DNA of 64,000 bases from the NCBI RefSeq assembly GCF_013426915.1, contig NZ_AP023179.1, positions 1,240,001 through 1,304,000 on the forward strand, in the 5' to 3' direction. Shown here in pieces: positions 45,406-54,120 of the stretch. The DNA is from Paraburkholderia sp. PGU19. GTDB lineage: Bacteria; Pseudomonadota; Gammaproteobacteria; Burkholderiales; Burkholderiaceae. A model generated the notes under the pieces. That model searched no databases and was not told where the DNA came from. It was given only the letters and a program-made list of their open reading frames with translations. The translations under genes and the position numbers were made by a program. Numbering within the stretch: position 1 is the first letter of the stretch; each line of letters starts with the position of its first letter.

Positions 45406-46206
45406 ATGAAACTTGGTAAGGGCAGTCTAGGGGTGGTTGGCGCAATCGCAGCGGTTCTATTCTTGATCTTCTGTTCGGTCCACGTCGTCCCTGCTGGCCA
45501 CCGCGGCGTGGTGAAAGTTTTCGGTGATGTTCAGGACCAGCCGCTGCCGGAGGGGTTGCATCTTCTAAACCCGCTCGCCCGCGTGGTTGACTTCAATGTC
45601 CGTTTCCAGAGCGCGACGGCTACAAAAGCGGAGGGTGGAACTGCCGATCTGCAAGAGGTATTCGAGGACATTACTGTCAACTACGAATACGATCCGGCGC
45701 ACGCGCCATATGTCTACAACAACTTCGGTGATGATGCTGACATTGAGGCGAAGTTCATCGTCCCGGCGCTGTATGAGTCGTTCAAGGCTGTGACGTCGCA
45801 ATACACAGCGGAGCAGCTCGTAACGCAGCGCGCAAAGGTGTCGCAAGACATCGTGCAGAAGCTGCAGGCTAAGCTCACGAAATATCGCGTCATTGTGTCC
45901 GACATCAACGTCCAGAACTTCCATTTCGATCCACAGTTCGCTGAGGCGGTACGCCAGAAGGTGGTGGCCGGTCAGAATCGCCTTACGGCTGAACAGCGGC
46001 TTGAGACGTCGAGGGTGGAAGCACAGCAAAGGGTCGTTGAAGCCGAGGGTAATGCCAAGGCGATTGCGATTCAGGCGCAGGCTATTCAACAGCAAGGTGG
46101 TCAAGAGTATGTTGCGCTGAAGGCCGTCGAGAAGTGGAACGGTCAGCTGCCTCAACAATGGTCCGGGGCGGCGATTCCGTTTGTTAACCTGGCAACGCAA
46201 AAATAG
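45406..46206 (+). CDS. SPFH/prohibitin-family membrane protein (phage cargo)
   Basis: The 266-residue protein has an N-terminal signal-anchor (residues about 8-27), an SPFH/band-7 domain (GHRGVVKVFGDV, PEGLHLLNP, VFEDITVNYEYD, FHFDPQFAEAVRQKVVAGQN) and a C-terminal coiled coil (RLETSRVEAQQRVVEAEGNA). SPFH proteins form oligomeric membrane rings; the relatives HflK/HflC control the FtsH protease. It has its own ribosome-binding site (AAAAGG) and is not part of the usual phage set, so it is a likely moron. Confidence 0.85.
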   Translation: MKLGKGSLGVVGAIAAVLFLIFCSVHVVPAGHRGVVKVFGDVQDQPLPEGLHLLNPLARVVDFNVRFQSATATKAEGGTADLQEVFEDITVNYEYDPAHAPYVYNNFGDDADIEAKFIVPALYESFKAVTSQYTAEQLVTQRAKVSQDIVQKLQAKLTKYRVIVSDINVQNFHFDPQFAEAVRQKVVAGQNRLTAEQRLETSRVEAQQRVVEAEGNAKAIAIQAQAIQQQGGQEYVALKAVEKWNGQLPQQWSGAAIPFVNLATQK

Positions 46207-46289
46207 GGTTGAGCGCCGGGCATCGGGGAACCAGCACGCCACCTCTCTGGCTCCGAAGGCGTGCCTGCTGCCGATGCTACAAATCCACG

Positions 46290-47122
46290 TCAAACATGAA
46301 ACTCTCGCTCCCTGAACCACGCGGAGCGGGAAGCACCGCTGTTCTCACGGTACTGCAATTCAAATATCCTCGATTCGTGGAGCACCTGTTTCCACGACCG
46401 ACAGCCATACTGGTCCGGCGTCTGATCAGGATACCTTTCGACAACGAACGCCTCCGCATCAGTGAGTCTTGTCCAACCATCGATCGCCAGTTCGGTGGTG
46501 GCTTCGCGCAGCGCGTAAACAATTCCAGACAACCCCATTCAATCGTCCCGTCAGGCCTTCTGCCGTCGATCAAAAAGTCTTCTAATAAGTCCACTATGGA
46601 TGCCTTCGCTTTCTCCATTTGGTGGGCCCACTGCCGCAGCTGCTCGAAGTGCCTGTCAATGCGTACGTAACACTCGCTCAGATTGATTTGTGCAGCAGTG
46701 CAACCGTCGACAGACATGAGATTGAAATGGTCAATAAAGTGATGCACCAACCCATTGCGCAACTCGACCAGATCCTTCAAATCTTCATAGGCCTGCGCGT
46801 GGTCCGTTGCCGACATCTGCAGACTGACTCGGTACCCGAACACAGAGGTACTGGGAGCAACATTCTTCCGATCGGACGCCGGTTTGTGAGCCTCATCAGC
46901 GACCACGAACGAACCGAAGAGCTTATTAACCAGGACACCTAGACTGTCTTTCGTGTCAACGAGCTGCGCTCGAGCTTGATCCAATTCGTAGACTTCACCC
47001 GTGAATCGATGATCTGCAAGGATCGCCTTCATCAGCCGCTCGTACTGCTGAAGCCGAAGCAGGCAGCGGCCTAGAAGACGTTGAACCTCTCGCTGCTGTT
47101 CCGGCACGGAGTCATTATTCAT
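46290..47122 (-). pseudogene. HEPN-like / OST-HTH (LOTUS) protein, frameshifted
   Basis: The first 200 or so residues (MNNDSVPEQQREVQRLLGRC, LLRLQQYERLMKAILADHRF) include LKDLVELRNGLVHHFIDHF, a HEPN-style R-x4-H. After DGTIEW the frame goes wrong; another frame supplies LSGIVYALREATTELAIDGW, QYGCRSWKQVLHESRIFELQ, the OST-HTH/LOTUS RNA-binding domain, ending at 46290. Adding one G to the G4 run (46533-46536) gives a continuous protein of about 277 residues. The unrepaired frame ends at 46277 with a nonsense tail. Confidence 0.78.
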
Positions 47123-47225
47123 AGTCTTAGCAACCTCAATACGCCGTAGGGCTTCCGAAGTCTGAGAGGTTACACGACCCGTTAATGATTGACGCGATGT
47201 CCACTACGTGACATTGAAAAACCAG

Positions 47226-47254
47226 TTGCGCTTACAAAAAAACTGTTTGATAAT
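47226..47254 (+). promoter_or_regulatory. Candidate late promoter (pR'-like)
   Basis: -35 TTGCGC, 17-bp spacer, -10 GATAAT, in an AT-rich island. A terminator lies about 27 bp downstream of the -10, followed by the late genes, as at lambda pR'-tR'. Confidence 0.6.
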
Positions 47255-47280
47255 TATCGCCGGAAAGATGCGTCCGCAAA

Positions 47281-47316
47281 AAAAAGCCCGCTAGTCGAAA
47301 GACGGCGGGCTTTTTC
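47281..47316 (+). terminator. Terminator in the late leader (tR'-like)
   Basis: Stem AAAGCCCGC / GCGGGCTTT with a 13-nt interior loop, followed by TTCT. It lies between the late promoter and the first late gene, so antitermination would be needed. Confidence 0.75.
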
Positions 47317-47331
47317 TATTGGAGCTGAACC

Positions 47332-47439
47332 ATGGGCATGACCCCCTTTGTCGCGTGGTTGCTCTTCCTGAGCACCATGTCGCTAGGCGCGAGCAAAGTC
47401 CTGATGGACATGGCGGAGCAGATCGAAGGCGAGGAATAA
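47332..47439 (+). CDS. Tiny hydrophobic protein (35 aa), first late gene
   Basis: Begins MGMTPFVAWLLFLSTMSLGA, one membrane helix, with an acidic tail (QIEGEE). An excellent GGAG site precedes the ATG. Could be a small membrane regulator; too short to call a holin. Confidence 0.55.
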   Translation: MGMTPFVAWLLFLSTMSLGASKVLMDMAEQIEGEE

Positions 47440-47683
47440 GCGTCCTCATCCAAGCCGAAGACTGCTGGCAGGGCTGGCTGAGCGCGCCAACATAAACGGC
47501 GAACGGGTTGTCGGCTTCGATGAGAACGCAACGAAATTCCGCGATACCCGGAACAGTGCCTCCTTTAAAGGCAGCTAACGCGCATAGTTCTGATATTTCC
47601 GAAAGTATGTCTCCTCCTGCGCCGAGAGTCGCGGGATTCGCCAGCGCGCCTCCGCCGCTGGCTTTTCTATTCCCGGTGAATGA
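47440..47683 (+). other. Late leader segment with hairpin before tail/head gene
   Basis: About 240 bp with no supported gene; a plus frame from 47520 is Ser/Pro/Ala-rich and doubtful. At 47640-47666 a stem GCCAGCG / CGCTGGC is followed by TTTTCTATT, resembling other hairpins in the late operon. Confidence 0.45.
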
Positions 47684-47965
47684 ATGGCCCGTCCATCCAA
47701 GAAGATCGACGCTGACGCCCTCGTCGGCGAAATCGCGTTGATGCGCTCGCCGATCTGGCAGAACGGAAAGCGGAAGGTGGCGGCAATCATCACCGAAGCG
47801 ACGACCGATGAAGCGTTGCTGCCTGAGAACGCCATCGCGCTGGTGTCTCTGACCGCTTTCCCCGCCGACGCGCCGTCACGCGTGATGGTCGATGTGCCGT
47901 TGTATCGCACCGATCCCGACGCAGATGTTTTTTCATCTGCGTGGCTTAAGACAGCGCGCGCGTGA
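47684..47965 (+). CDS. Phage late hypothetical protein (93 aa)
   Basis: Begins MARPSKKIDADALVGEIALM and ends SSAWLKTARA. It directly precedes the next gene. Probably head/tail assembly-associated by position; family not recognised. Confidence 0.6.
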   Translation: MARPSKKIDADALVGEIALMRSPIWQNGKRKVAAIITEATTDEALLPENAIALVSLTAFPADAPSRVMVDVPLYRTDPDADVFSSAWLKTARA

Positions 47966-47966
47966 A

Positions 47967-48587
47967 GTGTTCACGCTCTCTGTAAAGGCCGACATCCGCA
48001 AGGTGGCGAAGGCGCTGGACGACATGGCGCGAAAGCAGTTGCCGTTTGCGACCGCACAGGCGATCAACGCGACGGCTGAGAAGGTCAGGCTAGCGCAGCG
48101 AGACAACATGCGCGAAGTGCTAGACGAGCCAACGCCATTTACGCTGAACTCGGTTGCGATCAAGCGGGCGACGAAGTCGAAGCCAACAGCGTTGGTCTAT
48201 GTGAAGCCCGTCGCCGCTGCGTACCTGCTGCCGTATGAGATTGGCGGCAAGAACAAGCTCAACAGCAAAGCGCTCCTGAAGCCGATCAATGCCAAAGTCA
48301 ACCAGTACGGCAACCTGCCGCGCAATCTGGTCAAGCGGTTGGCATCAAAGCCAAACACGTTCATCGGCAAGGTCAAGACAAAGCGCGGGCTGATCGACGG
48401 TGTCTGGCAGCGAACGAAGAAGACGCGCGGGAAAGCTGGTGGATTGAAGCTGCTGGTTGAATTCACCGACGCGCATGAGGCGCGACAGCGGCTCGACTAC
48501 CGAGGCGTGGGCAAGCGTGTGGTCGCTGCGACCTTCCGCATCGAGCTAGATCGCGCGGTCGCCAAGGCGCTCGCCACGGCGCGCTAG
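47967..48587 (+). CDS. Phage tail/head-completion-type protein (206 aa)
   Basis: The GTG at 47967 begins VFTLSVKADIRKVAKALDDM; the protein continues LPFATAQAINATAEKVRLAQ and FTLNSVAIKRATKSKPTALV, a pattern seen in minor tail or neck proteins of Burkholderiales prophages. Start choice is uncertain. It precedes the terminase genes. Confidence 0.6.
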   Translation: MFTLSVKADIRKVAKALDDMARKQLPFATAQAINATAEKVRLAQRDNMREVLDEPTPFTLNSVAIKRATKSKPTALVYVKPVAAAYLLPYEIGGKNKLNSKALLKPINAKVNQYGNLPRNLVKRLASKPNTFIGKVKTKRGLIDGVWQRTKKTRGKAGGLKLLVEFTDAHEARQRLDYRGVGKRVVAATFRIELDRAVAKALATAR

Positions 48588-48720
48588 GGCCGACCGGCGC
48601 GGTCTGAAAGGTTTTTGACGGGTCCTCCCCCGAAAAAGGAGGGTCACGGGCAATTGCGCACCGCGATCTTCGGCTGGCTACACAGTTTTGAAATTTGGGT
48701 AACAGGGTAACAAACCTGAC

Positions 48721-49311
48721 ATGAAACAAAGCGCGTTCGCGGAACTTCACGGCGTCAGTCGCAAGACGGTGACAAAGTGGAAAGAGCGCGGCTGGCTTGT
48801 GTTTGCGGGCGATGAGGTTGATGTCGAAGCGTCAAACGTCAACCTGAAAAGATACCGACGCGATGGCATAGGATCTGTTACCCAATCTGTTACCCAGGAC
48901 GGCAAGGTAACAGCGAAGCGGGCGACGAAAAAATCTGTTACCGCGACTGATGCAGAGGTAACGGTTCGCGCTGATGAGACGCCGGCGCGTGCCGCAGAAC
49001 GGATACTTGCCGCCACTGGCATGGAGCTGGACTTCGACGAAGCGAGGTGCATGAAGGAAAACTACCTCGCTCTGCTCAACCAGCTCGAGTACGACCAGAA
49101 ATCTGGTCTCGTCGTCGCCGTAGCTGACGTCGCAAAGGCCGTCGGCGAAGAATATGCAAAGGTGCGCACGAAGCTCCTGGCCATCCCGGCCGAGCAGGCA
49201 CCCGCGATCCATCGACTAAGGACGGTCCTCGAAGTGCAGGATGCGCTGCAGGAGATGATCGTCCACGCGCTTGAGGAGCTAACCCGTGATGGAGTTGGAG
49301 GCACCGCCTGA
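48721..49311 (+). CDS. Terminase small subunit (Nu1/DUF1441-like)
   Basis: The 196-residue protein has an N-terminal HTH (FAELHGVSRKTVTKWKERGW) and the Nu1-like C-terminal part (RCMKENYLALLNQLEYDQKS, EEYAKVRTKLLAIPAEQAPA). By family it recognises the packaging site and recruits the large subunit. It overlaps the next gene by 26 bp. Confidence 0.82.
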   Translation: MKQSAFAELHGVSRKTVTKWKERGWLVFAGDEVDVEASNVNLKRYRRDGIGSVTQSVTQDGKVTAKRATKKSVTATDAEVTVRADETPARAAERILAATGMELDFDEARCMKENYLALLNQLEYDQKSGLVVAVADVAKAVGEEYAKVRTKLLAIPAEQAPAIHRLRTVLEVQDALQEMIVHALEELTRDGVGGTA

Positions 49312-51307
49312 GGCGCGGCGCTATGCCAACGGGTATTCCGAACTGCTGCGCCAACTGCTGGACGCTCGCCGGCGCAACATTCAGCCCCCTCCCAAGCTTT
49401 CGCTAAGTGAGTGGGCCAAGAAATATGCGGTGCTGTCCCGCGAGACCAGTGCCCAGACGGGCAAGTTCCGCGCGTTCGCGTATCAGATCGGCATCATGGA
49501 CGCGGTCACCGACCCATCCGTCGAGACGATCACGGTGCAGAAGTCAGCCCGAGTCGGCTACACCAAGATCCTCGATCACGTCGCGGGCTACTACATCCAC
49601 CAGGACCCAAGTCCAATCCTAGTCGTGCAGCCGCGCGTAGAGGATGCCGAGGATTACAGCACGACTGAAATCGAGCCGATGCTCCGCGACACGCCGGTGC
49701 TCTCGGAAATCGTTGGTGACCTGAAGTCGAAGGATTCGAAACAGAAGATCCTGAAGCGCGTTTTCCGTAACGGTGCGTCGATGTCGTTCGTTGGGGCAAA
49801 CAGCCCCGGTGGCTTCCGTCGTATCACTGCTCGCATCGTCGAGTTTGACGAGATCGACGGCTATCCGATCCAAGGTGCCGGGAAGGAAGGCGACCAGATT
49901 AAGTTGGGCATCAAGCGGACGGAGTCGTTCTGGAACCGCAAGATCATCATGGGCTCGACTCCGACCGTGAAAGGCTTCAGCCGGATCGAGAAGAGCTTCG
50001 AAAAGAGCGACCAGCGCCGCTATTACGTGCCGTGCCCGCATTGCGGCGAGTACCAGGTGCTTGAGTGGGGTGGTCCGGATACGCCTCACGGAATGAAGTG
50101 GGACAAAGACGAGAATGGAAACGGCTTGCCCGAAACCGTCTACTACGTCTGCAAGGTCAGCGGTTGCATCATCCGAGATGTCGACAAGCCGGAGATGGTC
50201 GAGCGCGGCGAGTGGCGCGCGGAGAAGCCGTTTAACGGGCATGCCGGTTTCCATATCTGGGCCGGCTACAGTCTGTTCCCCAATGCTTGCTGGGAGAACC
50301 TTGTCACCGAGTGGCTTGAGGTAAAAGACGATCCGCTCGCGCGGCAGACATTCATTAACCTGGTCCTCGGCGAGACATATGAGGACCGCGGTGAGCGAGC
50401 GCTGAAAGAAGCGGCGCTAGCGGCGCGAACGGAAGTGTGGGCCGGTGAAATCCCGGATGGCGTCGCGGTGCTCACGGCATCGTGCGACGTCCAAGACGAT
50501 CGAGTCGAGCTTGAGACAGTCGGTTGGGGGCGCAACGAAGAGCGTTGGTCCATAGATCACCATGTCATTGAGGGCGATCCCGAGAGCGACGAACTCTGGA
50601 ACGAGGTCGATCAATACCTGATGCGCCAATGGCGTCGCGCCGATGGTCGGCCGTTCAAGGTGGAGGCCGCATGCGTTGACTCGGGTGGCCACCACACGGA
50701 AAAGGTCTACCAGTTCTGTAAGGCGCGCATCCGTCGGCGCATCTGGGCGATCAAGGGCGAGTCAGCGGTCTTGGGCAAGCGGAATCCCGTCTGGCCGACG
50801 ACCAAGCCGAGCCTGCGGAACAAGGCGAAGTACCGGCCTGTGATCATTGGTGTCAATGCCGCGAAGGACGTGGTCCGTTATCGACTGCATCTTGAAGCGG
50901 AAGAGCGAGACGGGCAGATCGTTTATCCGCCGGGATACATGCATTACCCGACCGATCGAGACATCAACTTTTTCGCGCAGCTCGTCTCCGAGCGGTCGAT
51001 TGTAAAGACCGCGAACGGGCAGAAATATCGCGTGTGGGAATTGCCGCCAGGCCGTGCCAATGAGGCGCTTGACCTTGCCGTGTATTCGTACGCGGCACTG
51101 TGCGGGCTGATCCACTACGGGCTGAAGCTAAACAAGCGCGCTGAAAGCGTGGCGCAACCCTATGTCTCGAATGGTGTCGACGACGAGCCGGTGATTGTCG
51201 AGCCGCCCGCTCAAACGGCGGCAGTGGCTGCGCCGATAGTGAGCCAGCCAGCTACGGCGCCCGCCGCAAAACCCAGCCGAAAATCGTTTGCCAGTCGACT
51301 GGCGTAA
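49286..51307 (+). CDS. Terminase large subunit, GpA family
   Basis: The 673-residue protein has the lambda gpA-type ATPase with Walker-A-like QKSARVGYTK (residues 85-94), PCPHCGEYQVLEWGG zinc ribbon and a C-terminal nuclease domain (TASCDVQDDRVELETVGWGR, CVDSGGHHTEKVYQFCKAR). It packages and cuts concatemeric DNA, implying cos-type ends. It starts at GTG 49286 or ATG 49289. Confidence 0.93.
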   Translation: MMELEAPPEARRYANGYSELLRQLLDARRRNIQPPPKLSLSEWAKKYAVLSRETSAQTGKFRAFAYQIGIMDAVTDPSVETITVQKSARVGYTKILDHVAGYYIHQDPSPILVVQPRVEDAEDYSTTEIEPMLRDTPVLSEIVGDLKSKDSKQKILKRVFRNGASMSFVGANSPGGFRRITARIVEFDEIDGYPIQGAGKEGDQIKLGIKRTESFWNRKIIMGSTPTVKGFSRIEKSFEKSDQRRYYVPCPHCGEYQVLEWGGPDTPHGMKWDKDENGNGLPETVYYVCKVSGCIIRDVDKPEMVERGEWRAEKPFNGHAGFHIWAGYSLFPNACWENLVTEWLEVKDDPLARQTFINLVLGETYEDRGERALKEAALAARTEVWAGEIPDGVAVLTASCDVQDDRVELETVGWGRNEERWSIDHHVIEGDPESDELWNEVDQYLMRQWRRADGRPFKVEAACVDSGGHHTEKVYQFCKARIRRRIWAIKGESAVLGKRNPVWPTTKPSLRNKAKYRPVIIGVNAAKDVVRYRLHLEAEERDGQIVYPPGYMHYPTDRDINFFAQLVSERSIVKTANGQKYRVWELPPGRANEALDLAVYSYAALCGLIHYGLKLNKRAESVAQPYVSNGVDDEPVIVEPPAQTAAVAAPIVSQPATAPAAKPSRKSFASRLA

Positions 51308-51316
51308 AGGAAGGCA

Positions 51317-51562
51317 ATGGCTATCACTGATGGCATGAGCACCGCCGACATGCAGGCGAGATTGGCAGCGCTGCAGGCGGCCTATTTCGATCTGTCGGCG
51401 GGCGCGAAGATCGTGACGGCTAATTACAACCAGGGCGATGGTTCCAAGTCAGTCACGTATCAGCAGAGCGACATCACGCAGGTCTACCGCAGCATCCTGA
51501 TGCTCCAGAAAGCATTGGGCCTTATTTCTTGCTATCCGCGCGCGCGAAGGGTTCTCTTTTAA
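51317..51562 (+). CDS. Head-tail joining protein gpW family
   Basis: The 81-residue protein begins MAITDGMSTADMQARLAALQ and contains SVTYQQSDITQVYRSILML, the gpW fold. In lambda it plugs the head portal and prepares it for tail joining. The stop overlaps the portal ATG (TAATG). Confidence 0.85.
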   Translation: MAITDGMSTADMQARLAALQAAYFDLSAGAKIVTANYNQGDGSKSVTYQQSDITQVYRSILMLQKALGLISCYPRARRVLF

Positions 51563-53229
51563 TGTCACTCATCGTCGATTCTTCCGGCAAGCCCTTCGGG
51601 GACCTGCCGGCCGGCGGTCGTGCGCGTGCGGATAGTGGATGGGGTGGACCGGGTATTACCCAACCGCCTTATTCAAGTCTCTTTCCGTATGAAGCGGCGT
51701 CCGTCCAGACGCCCGAAATGGGGCAGTGGTTTCCGTGGATCCGATCGCCGGATTCGGAAATCAACTTCTCCCGCGACCGGATGGTGTCGCGTTCGCGCGA
51801 TCTCACGCGGAACGACGGTTGGGCAAGCGGCGGCATTACCCGGATTCTGGACAACACCGTCGGCGCTCACATGCGCCTGTCGGCAAATCCGGACTGGCAA
51901 TACCTGCGTCGTTTCAGCAAGAAATTTGACGCGATATGGGGCGACGAATTCCGGAAGGCTGTTGAGGCGCTGTGGCGCGTCTATTCTGAGGACCTCGGGC
52001 ATTTCAACGACGTCAGCCGCCAGTTGACGATGTCGCAGCAGCTGCGGCTCGGCCTGCGCCATAAGTTGATCGATGGCGAGGATCTGTTCGTTGCGCACTG
52101 GCTTCCGGATCGTATCGGACGCGGCGCGGCACAGTACGCTACTGCATTCCTTGTCGTCGACCCTGATCGCTTGTCGAACCCGTATCAGATGGTCGATACG
52201 AAGTATCTACGCGGCGGTGTCGAGATTGACGATGACGGCGTGCCGGTTGCGTATCACATCCGCAAGGCCCATCAGAACGACTGGTACAACGCCGTCGAAT
52301 CGATGGAGTGGGAGCGTGTCGAGCGCGAGGACGAAGACGGCTGGCGCCGTGTGATTCACGACTTCGAGCGCGACCGCGCTAGCCAGAATCGCGGCATTGG
52401 CGTATTCACGCCGGTGCTGTCGCACGCGAAGATGCTCGCGCGCTACTACGGCGTCGAGCTGCAGGCGGCGACAGTCGCGACGATCTTCGGCACGTACGTG
52501 ACGAGCCCGTATGATCCCGCGATGATTCAGGACGCGATGGAAAGCGAGGGCAGTGAGCTCGGTTTCTATCAGGATCTGCGCGCTGATTGGGCCAAAGAGC
52601 GGCCAGCGATGCTGAACAACGTCCGTGTGCCGACATTGGCGCCGGGTGAGGAAATCAAGCAAGTTGCTGCGGCTCATCCGCATTCGGGATTCGAAGACTT
52701 CGCGCATGAAATGCTGCGCTCGATCGCGGCGGCGCTCGGCGTTTCGGCAGAGCAGATCACGCAGGACTGGAGCAAAACCAACTACTCGAGCGCGCGAGCT
52801 GCGTTGCTCGAAAGCTGGAAGACGCTCAGCCGTCGCAATACCGAATTCAAAGTCGGTACGGCGACGCCGATCTATGCCTCGTGGCTTCAAGAGGCTATGG
52901 AGCGCGGTGACTTGGATGACGTTCTTCCTGGTGGCGCTCCCGAGTTCATCGAAGCTGCTACGGCCTACTCGCGTTGCGATTGGCTTGGCGTAGCGCGTGG
53001 ATGGGTCGATCCGGTCAAGGAAAAGCAGGGCGCAATCCTAGGTCTGGATGGCGGACTGTCCACGCTCAAGCGCGAATGCGCCGAGCAAGGCCTCGATTAC
53101 GAGGAGGTAATCCAGCAGCGCGCGATCGAAGTCAAGATGTTCAGGGACGCTGGGCTGCCACCACCGAAATGGTTTGGAGATGGTGCGACCGATGCGGCCG
53201 GCCCGGAAGAGGATCCACAACCCCAATGA
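51562..53229 (+). CDS. Portal protein, lambda gpB family
   Basis: The 555-residue protein has SRDLTRNDGWASGGITRILD, LRLGLRHKLIDGEDLFVAHW, and GVSAEQITQDWSKTNYSSAR, the lambda-type portal signatures. It forms the dodecameric DNA-entry ring. ATG 51562 (MSLIVDSSGKPF) abuts gpW; earlier in-frame starts lie inside gpW. Confidence 0.93.
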   Translation: MSLIVDSSGKPFGDLPAGGRARADSGWGGPGITQPPYSSLFPYEAASVQTPEMGQWFPWIRSPDSEINFSRDRMVSRSRDLTRNDGWASGGITRILDNTVGAHMRLSANPDWQYLRRFSKKFDAIWGDEFRKAVEALWRVYSEDLGHFNDVSRQLTMSQQLRLGLRHKLIDGEDLFVAHWLPDRIGRGAAQYATAFLVVDPDRLSNPYQMVDTKYLRGGVEIDDDGVPVAYHIRKAHQNDWYNAVESMEWERVEREDEDGWRRVIHDFERDRASQNRGIGVFTPVLSHAKMLARYYGVELQAATVATIFGTYVTSPYDPAMIQDAMESEGSELGFYQDLRADWAKERPAMLNNVRVPTLAPGEEIKQVAAAHPHSGFEDFAHEMLRSIAAALGVSAEQITQDWSKTNYSSARAALLESWKTLSRRNTEFKVGTATPIYASWLQEAMERGDLDDVLPGGAPEFIEAATAYSRCDWLGVARGWVDPVKEKQGAILGLDGGLSTLKRECAEQGLDYEEVIQQRAIEVKMFRDAGLPPPKWFGDGATDAAGPEEDPQPQ

Positions 53230-54095
53230 AAAACCTACCTTTCCTTGCGCAGCGGCTATTCAATACGCCGCTCGCCATCACTCCGGCGAAAGCCGAAATG
53301 GTGATGGCGGCGCTGGCTGATCGGTTCGGCATCACGAAGCTTTTCCGTGCAAACGGAGACGTGCTCGCTATGAGCGAGTTCGGAATCGATGAAGACGATG
53401 ACGAGCCGGACTATCGCTATTACGACGTCGTGCAGGGCGTAGCGGTCATCCCGATCAGCGGCACCTTGGTGCAGAAGTCGGGCTATATGCGCCCCACCTG
53501 TGGCATGACGGGCTACGACGGAATCCGTGCGAATCTGAGTATGGCGCTCGACGACTCGTCGGTGAAGGCGATCATGCTTGACATCGACAGTGGCGGGGGT
53601 GAGGTCGCGGGCTGCTTCGACCTGGTCGATGCGATCTATAGCGCGCGTGGGAAAAAACCGATATGGGCTGTACTTTCGGAAGCTGCCTACTCGGCAGCGT
53701 ACGCCATTGCAAGCGCCGCCGACAGGATCACCGTACCGCGTACGGGTGGAACGGGCAGTGTCGGGGTTATATGCGCCCACGTCGATTTTTCTAAGGCGCT
53801 CGCGAAAGACGGTATCGCCGTCACAATGATTCATTACGGCGCGCGGAAGGCAGATGGCAGCGAATTTATGCCGCTGTCGGACCAAGCGCTTGCGCGTTTC
53901 CAGGCTGACGTCGACGAGCTCGGAGAGCTCTTTGTCGCGACGGTCGCGCGCAATCGAAAACTGTCTGTCGCGAAGGTGCGCGGAACACAGGCATCAACGT
54001 ATCTCGGCGCCGCTGGCGTCGCGATCGGCTTCGCTGACGAAGTTATGTCGCCAGACGAGGCGTTTCGTTCCCTGCTCGCAGAGCTGGGCGACTGA
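53226..54095 (+). CDS. S49-family head maturation protease (gpC-like)
   Basis: The 289-residue protein has VAVIPISGTLVQKSG, IMLDIDSGGGEVAGCFDLVD and EAAYSAAYAIASAADRI, GTGSVGVI: the ClpP/SppA-like serine protease fold of lambda gpC, which processes the procapsid interior. ATGA overlap with the portal gene. Confidence 0.9.
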   Translation: MKNLPFLAQRLFNTPLAITPAKAEMVMAALADRFGITKLFRANGDVLAMSEFGIDEDDDEPDYRYYDVVQGVAVIPISGTLVQKSGYMRPTCGMTGYDGIRANLSMALDDSSVKAIMLDIDSGGGEVAGCFDLVDAIYSARGKKPIWAVLSEAAYSAAYAIASAADRITVPRTGGTGSVGVICAHVDFSKALAKDGIAVTMIHYGARKADGSEFMPLSDQALARFQADVDELGELFVATVARNRKLSVAKVRGTQASTYLGAAGVAIGFADEVMSPDEAFRSLLAELGD

Positions 54096-54120
54096 TTTAC
54101 CCAAACCCCTAGGAGTATCA

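Noticed and set aside
47508..47741. Ser/Pro-rich plus-strand frame before the 47684 gene
   Set aside because: No ribosome-binding site, low-complexity product, and it overlaps a hairpin plus the next gene.
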